Assembly: GCA_900544105.1 (NCBI GenBank)
Contig: UQUC01000013.1
Coordinates: 1 to 37,239, forward strand
Source: an uncultured Oscillibacter sp.
Lineage (GTDB): Bacteria > Bacillota > Clostridia > Oscillospirales > Oscillospiraceae
DNA: 37,239 nt
Direction: 5' to 3'
The position numbers and the translations under genes were made by a program. Positions 31,994 through 37,239 of the stretch are shown here, piece by piece; the stretch's first letter is position 1; every line of letters begins with the position of its first letter. Below the pieces are notes generated by a model that saw only the letters and a list, made by a program, of their open reading frames with translations, searched no databases and was not told where the DNA came from.

Positions 31994-31999
31994 AGTCAA
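31970..31999 (-). promoter_or_regulatory. Promoter of the DUF4358 gene
   Basis: TTGACT and TATATT on the minus strand are separated by 18 bases. It occupies nearly the same bases as the divergent plus-strand promoter, so the two cannot be bound by RNA polymerase together. Confidence 0.75.
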
Positions 32000-32043
32000 G
32001 AAACAAGCGGTAACAATCCGATTACAGAAAAGAGGTTTTTTTC

Positions 32044-33069
32044 ATGTACAGCTTCCGCAACGATTACAGCGAAGGCGCGCATCCCCAGGTTCTTCAGGCT
32101 CTGACGGACACCAATCTGGTCCAGACCTGCGGCTACGGCGTGGACCCCATCTGCGAGGACGCACGCGCTCTGATCCGGACGGTCTGCGCCGCTCCCGAGG
32201 CGGACGTTCATTTCCTGGTTGGCGGCACCCAGACCAACCTGACGGTCATCACGGCGCTGCTGGCCTCCTATGAGGCTGTGATCGCCGCCCACACCGGCCA
32301 CGTCAACTGCCACGAGACCGGCGCCATCGAAGCCACCGGCCACAAGGTCTGCGTGGAGACCTCCCCGGACGGCAAGGTGACTCCCGCTATGGTTGAGACC
32401 GTTCTGGCTCGTCACGATGGCACGGAGCACATGGTCTCCCCCAAGATGGTCTACATTTCTGATACCACCGAGATCGGCACCGTCTACACCAAGGCGGAGC
32501 TGACCGCTCTGCGGCACTGCTGCGATGAGCACGGCCTGCTGCTGTTCCTGGACGGCGCCCGTCTTGGCTCCGCCCTCACCTCCCCGGAAAGCGATCTGAC
32601 ACTGGCGGATCTGGCGGCGCTGACGGATGTGTTCACCATCGGCGGCACCAAGAATGGCGCAATGTTCGGCGAGGCCGTGGTGCTGACGGTCCCCTGCCCC
32701 CACTTCCGCTGGCACATCAAGCAGCGGGGCGGTATGCTGGCCAAGGGCCGGTTGCTGGGCGTACAGTTCCAGGCGCTGCTGAAGGACGATCTCTATTTCG
32801 ACATCGGCCGTCACGCCAATGACATGGCCTTCCGCCTGCGGGACGGCTTCAAGGCGCTGGGCTATGAGTTCCCGGTCCCCTCTCCCTCCAACCAGCAGTT
32901 CCCGGTCATGAAGATCCAGACCGCCGAGAAGTTGGCCGCCATGGGCTTTGAGTTCCAGGTGGAGCGGGTCATCGACGAAGAACACATTATGTATCGCTTC
33001 GTCACAAGCTGGGCTACTCCCGAAAGTGCTATTGACGATCTGCTGAACGCTCTGGCTCAGTGCCAGTAA
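32044..33069 (+). CDS. Threonine aldolase / beta-eliminating lyase family PLP enzyme
   Basis: 341 aa, fold type I PLP enzyme of the low-specificity L-threonine aldolase family. Visible: N-terminal FRNDYSEGAHPQVLQAL, YGVDPICEDARA, substrate/cofactor stretch VGGTQTNLTVI, HVNCHETGAIE, the Asp that pairs with the pyridine N in LFLDGARLGSAL, and the Schiff-base lysine in TIGGTKNGAMFGEAVV. It probably splits threonine or allo-threonine to glycine and acetaldehyde; other beta-hydroxy or beta-eliminating substrates are possible. AGAGG is eight bases before the ATG. It is a single gene between its promoter and a strong terminator. Confidence 0.9.
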   Translation: MYSFRNDYSEGAHPQVLQALTDTNLVQTCGYGVDPICEDARALIRTVCAAPEADVHFLVGGTQTNLTVITALLASYEAVIAAHTGHVNCHETGAIEATGHKVCVETSPDGKVTPAMVETVLARHDGTEHMVSPKMVYISDTTEIGTVYTKAELTALRHCCDEHGLLLFLDGARLGSALTSPESDLTLADLAALTDVFTIGGTKNGAMFGEAVVLTVPCPHFRWHIKQRGGMLAKGRLLGVQFQALLKDDLYFDIGRHANDMAFRLRDGFKALGYEFPVPSPSNQQFPVMKIQTAEKLAAMGFEFQVERVIDEEHIMYRFVTSWATPESAIDDLLNALAQCQ

Positions 33070-33096
33070 TCGTGCTTTCCGGCAAAACAGTTCATA

Positions 33097-33141
33097 AATC
33101 CCCTGCTCTTTTGAAAAAAGGGCAGGGGATTCTTCTTTTTT
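33097..33141 (+). terminator. Terminator of the threonine-aldolase-family gene
   Basis: The stem AATCCCCTGC/GCAGGGGATT, extended inwards by TCTTTT/AAAAG-type pairing (33097-33131), is followed by CTTCTTTTTT. Confidence 0.92.
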
Positions 33142-33154
33142 CAACATGTTTTTC

Positions 33155-33183
33155 TTGACACGAACAGTTGTTCGATGTATGAT
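33155..33183 (+). promoter_or_regulatory. Sigma-A promoter of the SOS operon
   Basis: TTGACA and TATGAT are separated by exactly 17 bases. The spacer is filled by a LexA box. Confidence 0.9.
33161..33174 (+). promoter_or_regulatory. LexA (SOS) box 1
   Basis: CGAACAGTTGTTCG is a perfect Firmicutes-type CGAAC-N4-GTTCG palindrome. It lies between the -35 and -10 hexamers, where bound LexA would block RNA polymerase. Confidence 0.9.
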
Positions 33184-33195
33184 AGAAACAAGTAG

Positions 33196-33209
33196 AGAAC
33201 ATTTGTTCG
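33196..33209 (+). promoter_or_regulatory. LexA (SOS) box 2
   Basis: AGAACATTTGTTCG has one mismatch to CGAAC-N4-GTTCG. It lies just after the expected transcription start, 35 bases (start to start) from box 1. Confidence 0.75.
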
Positions 33210-33225
33210 ATAGGAGGAACGTGTT

Positions 33226-33351
33226 ATGATCGGTTGGAGCTTTTTCTTTATGCTGGTAGGCGTATCCACCTTGGCTTCCCAGATATTCCGGGTGGTGGAC
33301 TATATTGAACAGCCCGCCCGTCATACCCGCCGCCACGCTGCGGCGCGGTGA
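33226..33351 (+). CDS. SOS-controlled small membrane protein (41 aa)
   Basis: ATG 33226 is preceded by AGGAGG at eight bases, one of the best ribosome sites in the window. The product has a hydrophobic helix (about residues 4-22, WSFFFMLVGVSTLASQI) and a strongly basic tail (ARHTRRHAAAR). It is the first gene after a promoter with two LexA boxes, and its stop codon overlaps or abuts the start of the radical SAM gene, so it is co-transcribed. No family recognised. Known SOS-induced small membrane peptides include SidA (division inhibitor) and TisB (membrane toxin); a similar role is inference from size, topology and regulation only. It could alternatively be a leader peptide. Confidence 0.75.
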   Translation: MIGWSFFFMLVGVSTLASQIFRVVDYIEQPARHTRRHAAAR

Positions 33352-33353
33352 AG

Positions 33354-34622
33354 ATGGACGTTCTTGCCAAGCTGGAGATCCTGACGGACGCAGCCAAGTA
33401 TGACGCCGCCTGTACCTCCAGCGGCGTCCGCCGCGGGTTCCGGCAGGGCTATATCGGCAACACCATCTCGTCCATCGCCGGCTGCTGCCACACCTTCTCC
33501 GCTGATGGGCGGTGCGTCACGCTGCTGAAAGTGCTGATGAGCAACTGCTGTGTCTATGACTGTGCCTATTGCGTCAACCGCCGGAGCAACGATACGCGGC
33601 GGGCGGCGTTTACGCCGCAGGAGCTGGCGGACCTGACCATCAACTTCTACCGGCGGAATTATATTGAGGGGCTGTTCCTCTCCTCCGGGGTACTGCGGAA
33701 TCCGGACTACACCATGGAGCAGATGATCCGGGCCATCCGCATCCTTCGGGAAGAATACCGCTTCAACGGCTACATCCACGCCAAGGCCATCCCCGGCGCC
33801 GCCCCAGAGTTGGTTGAGCAGTTGGGCCTTTTGGTAGACCGGCTGAGCTGCAACATCGAGCTACCATCGGAGGCAGGACTTCGGACTCTGGCCCCCGAAA
33901 AGACGAAGGCCGCTGTACTGGCTCCCATGCGGCAGATCCAGGTCAGAAGTATTCAAAATAAGGAGGAGCTGGTCAAATACCGCCATACGCCCAAGTTCGC
34001 CCCGGCGGGTCAGAGCACCCAGATGATCGTGGGGGCCACACCGGACAGCGACCTCCACATTCTGCGGCTGACGCAGGGGCTTTATGACCGGTATCAGCTG
34101 AAGCGAGTATTTTTCTCCGCCTATGTGCCGGTGGTGGAAAGCGCCCTTCTTCCCTCCAAGGAAACCAAGCCCCCCTTGTTGCGAGAGCACCGGCTCTATC
34201 AGGCTGACTGGCTGCTGCGATTTTACGGGTTCCGGGCGGAGGAGCTGCTGGATGAGCAGACCCCCTCCTTTGACCCCCGTCTGGACCCCAAATGCTGCTG
34301 GGCCTTGCGGCATCCGGAATTTTTCCCCGTAGAGGTGAACCGTGCGGACTACGAAGCACTGCTGCGCGTCCCCGGTCTGGGGGTGATATCTGCCCGTCGC
34401 ATCCTGACTGCCCGGCGATCCGGCCCTCTGCGGCTGGAAAGCCTGCCGAAATTAGGTGTGGTCATGAAGCGGGCGCAGTATTTCCTCACCGCCAATGGCC
34501 GCATGGCCGACGGACTGCGCTTCACGCAGGACAGCCTTCTGCGAAACCTCATCGCCGTGGAGCAGCCCCTGCTGCCCCAGCCGGAGATGCGGCAGCTTTC
34601 CCTGTTCGACGATGCCGTTTAA
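33354..34622 (+). CDS. Putative DNA modification/repair radical SAM protein (TIGR03916 type)
   Basis: 422 aa. The radical SAM motif CVYDCAYC supplies Cys66, Cys70 and Cys73. The N-terminus (KLEILTDAAKYDAACTSSG) and GYIHAKAIPGA, CNIELPSE and FAPAGQSTQMIVGA blocks fit the family named 'putative DNA modification/repair radical SAM protein', usually next to a uracil-DNA-glycosylase-like or DUF4130 protein. A C-terminal helix-hairpin-helix (about 337-353, VPGLGVISARRIL) suggests DNA binding. ATG 33354 matches the family start; the GTG at 33348 overlapping the previous stop is also possible. Neither has a strong ribosome site, so coupling to the 41-aa gene is likely. The actual reaction is unknown. 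Confidence 0.9.
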   Translation: MDVLAKLEILTDAAKYDAACTSSGVRRGFRQGYIGNTISSIAGCCHTFSADGRCVTLLKVLMSNCCVYDCAYCVNRRSNDTRRAAFTPQELADLTINFYRRNYIEGLFLSSGVLRNPDYTMEQMIRAIRILREEYRFNGYIHAKAIPGAAPELVEQLGLLVDRLSCNIELPSEAGLRTLAPEKTKAAVLAPMRQIQVRSIQNKEELVKYRHTPKFAPAGQSTQMIVGATPDSDLHILRLTQGLYDRYQLKRVFFSAYVPVVESALLPSKETKPPLLREHRLYQADWLLRFYGFRAEELLDEQTPSFDPRLDPKCCWALRHPEFFPVEVNRADYEALLRVPGLGVISARRILTARRSGPLRLESLPKLGVVMKRAQYFLTANGRMADGLRFTQDSLLRNLIAVEQPLLPQPEMRQLSLFDDAV

Positions 34623-34637
34623 GTCCGGAGGTGCCCT

Positions 34638-35495
34638 ATGAACGAAATGATCTACACCTATGACGGCAGCTTCGAGGGTTTTCTCTGCTGCATTTTTGAC
34701 AGCTACGCCAACAAAGAAGTCCTCACCGCCATTACCGATGATGAGGACTCTGCGCCTATTCTGTTTCCCGTCCGGGCGATCCGCACCGACCGCGGCCACG
34801 CTGGGCGGGTCCTGCGAAAACTGCGCAAACTCTCCCCCTACGGGGAGGAACTGGTGCGTCGGGGGTTTCTCACCTGCATGGAGGACCGTGAGATCTGCCT
34901 GTACCGGCTGGTGGTGAAGCTGCTGCGGGAGGGGCCCGGCTTTCTGCGGAACTTTTCCGACGAGACGCTTCATCCGGTAGCGGCAGCCGTCCGACACCTC
35001 AACGGCGAAGCCCACCTTTTAAAAGGCTTTCTCCGCTTCTCTGAACTGGGCGGCATCCTGGGCAGCGAGATCGAACCGAAAAACCGGGTCCTCCCCATTC
35101 TGCGGTGCCACTTCTGCGCCCGCTATCAGAACGAGAAGTTTTTCATTTACGACCGCACCCACCACGAGGCTCTGTTTTACGCCGCTGGCAAGGCCGTCAT
35201 TCGCCCGTTGGCGGACTTTCAGATGGCGCCACCGGATGAAACAGAGGCCGCCTATCGGCTGCTTTGGAAGCGGTTTTATGACACCGTAGCTATTCGTGAG
35301 CGGGAAAATCCGAAACTGCGAATGACCCATATGCCAAAGCGCTATTGGTCCACCATGACGGAATTTCAGGATGATTCCTACTTCACTCCGCAAAGCTCTG
35401 CCGCAGCCGTTCCAATCCCCGGCGTTCCAGCCGGGAAACCTGCACTTGGGACACCCCCAGCACCCGGGCGGTCCGCTCCTGCGTCAGCCCTTTGA
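34638..35495 (+). CDS. DUF4130 / TIGR03915-type putative DNA repair protein
   Basis: 285 aa. The N-terminal MIYTYDGSFEGFLCCIFDSY and later HLLKGFLRFSELGG, HFCARYQNEKFFIYDRTHHEAL and ETEAAYRLLWKRFYDTVAIRERENPKLRMTHMPKRYW (motif blocks quoted in parts) are typical of DUF4130. In other bacteria this domain is paired with, or fused to, a uracil-DNA-glycosylase domain; no such domain is present here. The gene follows the radical SAM gene by 15 bases with GGAGG upstream of the ATG. The last 35-40 residues (rich in Pro, Ala and Gly) are read from the antisense strand of sigF and look unlike the family, so the original stop was probably lost. Confidence 0.85.
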   Translation: MNEMIYTYDGSFEGFLCCIFDSYANKEVLTAITDDEDSAPILFPVRAIRTDRGHAGRVLRKLRKLSPYGEELVRRGFLTCMEDREICLYRLVVKLLREGPGFLRNFSDETLHPVAAAVRHLNGEAHLLKGFLRFSELGGILGSEIEPKNRVLPILRCHFCARYQNEKFFIYDRTHHEALFYAAGKAVIRPLADFQMAPPDETEAAYRLLWKRFYDTVAIRERENPKLRMTHMPKRYWSTMTEFQDDSYFTPQSSAAAVPIPGVPAGKPALGTPPAPGRSAPASAL

Positions 35496-36087
35496 AATAG
35501 CGGAGCAGGATCGTCATGCGCTCCTTTTCCGGAAGCTGGTCCACTGCCTCCCGCAAGGCAATGCGCTCTACAAGTCCCTCCTCTGGAGCCTCTGTGCCCA
35601 GCAGCCCTTCCAGTGCAAGGCCGTCTGCCGTCTCCCGTTGCAAGGAATCCGGCGCTTCCGTGGCCAGATCCACCTGGGCGATCTCCTCCGGTGACCATCC
35701 CGTTTGGTCCGACAGCTCTGATAGGGACGGCTCTCGCCCCAACTCCTGCCGCAGCCGCTCCCGTAGGGCATACAGAGTCAGCGCCTGCTCCCGGACGCTC
35801 CGTCCCACCTTGATGGCGCCGTCATCCCGGAGAAATCGACGGATCTCCCCAGCGATCTTGGGAACGGCATAGGTGGAAAAGCAGGTGCCGTAGGAAAAAT
35901 CAAAGCCCCGGATCGCCTTCAGAAACCCAAGGCAACCCAGCTGGTACAGATCGTCCGGCTCTACTCCCCGGCCGTAATACCGGCGGACCACACTCCAGAT
36001 CAGGCCATTATTTTCCAGCACTGCCTGCTCACAGGCGTCCCGGTCCCCCTCCTGAGCCGCCCGCAGCAGCTCCATGGCGCCATTCAT
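35383..36087 (-). CDS. sigF: Sporulation RNA polymerase sigma factor SigF
   Basis: 234 aa, SigB/F/G-type sigma-70 factor. Region 2 is clear (DDLYQLGCLGFLKAIRGFDFSYG and FSTYAVPKIAGEIRRFLRDDG; motifs in parts), region 3 includes SLSELSDQTGWSPEEIAQ, and region 4 has RYFKGLTQERTARVLGVSQVQVSRLERRGLERL. It directs the first forespore-specific transcription after asymmetric division. Identity as SigF and not SigG rests on its operon: the ATG overlaps the spoIIAB stop (ATGA). The 3' end overlaps the convergent DUF4130 gene by 113 bases. Confidence 0.95.
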   Translation of the reverse strand: MNGAMELLRAAQEGDRDACEQAVLENNGLIWSVVRRYYGRGVEPDDLYQLGCLGFLKAIRGFDFSYGTCFSTYAVPKIAGEIRRFLRDDGAIKVGRSVREQALTLYALRERLRQELGREPSLSELSDQTGWSPEEIAQVDLATEAPDSLQRETADGLALEGLLGTEAPEEGLVERIALREAVDQLPEKERMTILLRYFKGLTQERTARVLGVSQVQVSRLERRGLERLRQSFAE

Positions 36088-36527
36088 CGCTTGATCCGGG
36101 GGGCGATCTTCTTTTTCATCACCACAGTGGTACCCCGGCCAGCCACAGACCGCACCTTCAAACTATCCATAAAGCTTTCCATGATGGTGAAGCCCATGCC
36201 GCTGCGTTCCTCTCCTCCGGTGGTGAACATGGGCTGCCGGGCTTTTTCCACATCCGGGATGCCCCGACCGTAGTCCCGCACCGTGATCTCCAGCACTTGT
36301 CCGGTACAGATCCGGACCTTCACTGTCACCTTGCCGATCCGGTCCGGGTACGCATGGACGATGGCGTTGGTGGCCGCCTCGGAAACGGCGGTCTTGATGT
36401 CCTCCAGCTCGTTGAGGGTTGGGTCCATCTGCGCTGCGAAGCAGGCCACCGCAGAACGGATAAACCCCTCGTTGCTGCTCTGGCTTGGGAACTGCAAAGT
36501 GACTTCATTTTCCGTCTTTATTTTCAT
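36084..36527 (-). CDS. spoIIAB: Anti-sigma-F factor / serine kinase SpoIIAB
   Basis: 147 aa, GHKL-type kinase. The N-box EAATNAIVHAY holds the Mg-ATP Asn, the G1 box is DYGRGIPD, and the G2 region is ERSGMGFTIMESFMD. It binds and holds SigF inactive, and phosphorylates SpoIIAA on serine. GGGAGG is about eight bases before ATG 36527. Middle gene of spoIIAA-spoIIAB-sigF, with a 15-base gap to spoIIAA and a 4-base overlap to sigF, supporting balanced synthesis. Confidence 0.96.
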   Translation of the reverse strand: MKIKTENEVTLQFPSQSSNEGFIRSAVACFAAQMDPTLNELEDIKTAVSEAATNAIVHAYPDRIGKVTVKVRICTGQVLEITVRDYGRGIPDVEKARQPMFTTGGEERSGMGFTIMESFMDSLKVRSVAGRGTTVVMKKKIAPRIKR

Positions 36528-36542
36528 TATGTAAACCTCCCA

Positions 36543-36848
36543 TCATTGAATGGAAACCAGCCGCCCGATTCCGGCGGCGTCCAGAACACGGCGGGCCTGC
36601 TCCGGCACGTTCCGGAGCACAACGCTGCCCTCCATCAGCTGCATCCGCTGCTGAGACCGAAGGATCAGGGCGATCCCGGAGCTGTCCATAAAGGTCACGC
36701 CCGCAAAGTCTAAGATCAGACTTCGGGGAAGGGCCGCATCAATGGCGATCTCCACTTCCTTCAAGGCATTTCTGGCCCCGTGATGATCCATTTCTCCGCT
36801 GAATTCCAGTAACAGTTCTCGATCCGTGTCCCGCGCTCGTATATCCAT
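36543..36848 (-). CDS. spoIIAA: Anti-sigma-F factor antagonist SpoIIAA
   Basis: 101 aa, STAS domain. The phosphorylation site sits in FMDSSGIALILR, where the second Ser of DSSG is the residue phosphorylated by SpoIIAB and dephosphorylated by SpoIIE. It is slightly shorter than the Bacillus protein (117 aa). Unphosphorylated SpoIIAA displaces SigF from SpoIIAB in the forespore. AGAGGGA lies five bases before ATG 36848. First gene of the operon, behind Spo0A-type boxes. Confidence 0.95.
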   Translation of the reverse strand: MDIRARDTDRELLLEFSGEMDHHGARNALKEVEIAIDAALPRSLILDFAGVTFMDSSGIALILRSQQRMQLMEGSVVLRNVPEQARRVLDAAGIGRLVSIQ

Positions 36849-36862
36849 ACTATTCCCTCTTT

Positions 36863-36889
36863 TGTCGAATTTTATCCCCTTTTGTCAAA
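36863..36889 (-). promoter_or_regulatory. Two Spo0A-type boxes in tandem in the spoIIA leader
   Basis: TGTCGAA (36863-36869, exact match to the 0A-box core) and TGTCAAA (36883-36889, one mismatch) are 20 bases apart on the plus strand. They lie inside a direct repeat of about 20 bases (TTTGACAAAAGGGGATA / TTCGACAAAAGAGGGAATA on the minus strand). Confidence 0.5.
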
Positions 36890-36955
36890 TCAGCTCAGAA
36901 GGCGCTCTGCTCCGGTCAGATCTGTTGGGGGAACGGCTTATCTTACGGTGATGGT

Positions 36956-36985
36956 AGCATATTCGCCGGATAGGTTTCTGTCGAA
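36956..36985 (-). promoter_or_regulatory. Probable Spo0A-activated sigma-A promoter of spoIIA
   Basis: On the minus strand TCGACA and TATGCT are separated by 17 bases, and the -35 is embedded in an exact 0A-box core (TGTCGAA on the plus strand, 36979-36985). An overlap of 0A box and -35 is the arrangement of known Spo0A-activated sigma-A promoters. It would give a leader of about 100 bases. Confidence 0.5.
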
Positions 36986-37130
36986 GCCGGGTGCATCTGC
37001 CGTATTTTTTATGTAAATCACTATCGGTCGTCTTTCCCCTGCTATATGGCGGTCAAAACCGACAGAAAACGTTCCCTTAACGTGCCTACGGCTCCGCCTT
37101 CAGGTCATAAAAGTGCGCTTGAAATTTGCA

Positions 37131-37170
37131 GCAAAAAAAGCGGCCCATGCGTAAAACGCATAGGCCGCTT
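37131..37170 (-). terminator. Hairpin next to the second repeat copy
   Basis: The stem AAGCGGCC-ATGCGT/ACGCAT-GGCCGCTT (37138-37170) is followed on the minus strand by TTTTT, so it would terminate a leftward gene outside the window. Confidence 0.7.
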
Positions 37171-37239
37171 GAGACTGTCGATAAAGTGGTAAATTCTCCG
37201 CGACGGTAAGGAAGGGTGTGCGCGGGAAACCCAAGAAGG
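37171..37239. mobile_element. Second copy (partial, cut by the window end) of the MITE-like element
   Basis: Identical over all 69 available bases to 13183-13251, and again begins directly after the 3' arm of a hairpin. Confidence 0.75.

Larger units (their letters stand above)
36849..37137. other. spoIIA upstream region, no gene
   Basis: About 290 bases without a credible ORF. It holds the spoIIA control sites listed separately, a GC-rich stretch, and otherwise nothing recognised. Confidence 0.6.

Noticed and set aside
31996..33336. A 446-codon minus-strand open frame
   Set aside because: Antisense to the threonine-aldolase-family gene, and crosses its terminator and the SOS promoter.
36849..36880. 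Sigma-H promoter (AGGGGATAA / GGGAAT) just before spoIIAA
   Set aside because: The -10 would lie within the ribosome site, so transcription would start after the start codon; spacing is also too long.
1..37239. CRISPR arrays, rRNA genes, prophage, toxin-antitoxin or defence islands
   Set aside because: No regularly spaced repeats, no rRNA-like stretches and no cas, phage or typical toxin-antitoxin genes were seen.

Overview
The window looks like chromosomal DNA of a GC-rich, anaerobic, endospore-forming member of the Clostridia, most likely an Oscillospiraceae-type gut bacterium (Flavonifractor/Oscillibacter/Lawsonibacter-like). Reasons: a complete spoIIA operon (spoIIAA, spoIIAB, sigF), spoIVA and a SpoIVFA/SpoIVFB-like protease pair; an oxygen-independent class III ribonucleotide reductase; a pyrophosphate-dependent phosphofructokinase; type III pantothenate kinase; a Firmicutes-type T-box; and AGGAGG-like ribosome binding sites. 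The species is an inference from gene content, not a match.

Layout. 1-2.6 kb: a small hypothetical gene and a ClC transporter co-transcribed with a CAT/E2-like acyltransferase. 2.7-4.4 kb: M50 and M23 peptidases behind a sigma-E-like promoter, divergent from a tRNA-Pro gene with a consensus promoter. 4.5-5.1 kb: an AT-rich membrane-protein gene. 5.1-10.1 kb: one minus-strand operon with a consensus promoter and NrdR box: nrdG, nrdD fused to a glutaredoxin-like domain, a trxB-type reductase, a flavodoxin and a small, possibly frameshifted membrane protein. 10.2-13.1 kb: DUF1003 protein, PucR-type regulator, Hsp20 and a small ORF. 13.15-13.38 kb: a MITE-like element flanked by two copies of one hairpin; its first 69 bases recur exactly at the end of the window. 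13.4-14.9 kb: a broken lipoprotein gene, a 99-aa gene and unclear remnants. 14.9-20.7 kb: rpsU, leuS preceded by a small membrane protein and a T-box, tgt, and class II aldolase (fba). 20.9-25.3 kb: PPi-PFK, coaX, ogt and spoIVA. 25.4-28.0 kb: an amino-acid-type ABC transporter whose binding protein is circularly permuted. 28.2-31.9 kb: yajC, then the DHHW/MBOAT/DUF4358 group. 32.0-33.1 kb: a threonine-aldolase-family enzyme. 33.1-35.5 kb: an SOS (LexA) controlled operon of a 41-aa membrane peptide, a radical SAM protein and a DUF4130 protein. 35.4-36.85 kb: the spoIIA operon.

How they work together. The nrd operon looks like a self-contained deoxyribonucleotide module: reductase, its own redox domain, a reductase to recharge it, the activase and a plausible electron donor for the activase. 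The sporulation genes carry matching control sites: Spo0A-type boxes before spoIIA and sigma-E-like promoters before spoIVA and the M23/M50 pair. The points most worth following are the permuted binding protein, the SOS operon with its tiny membrane protein, the nrd operon and the hairpin-flanked repeat.
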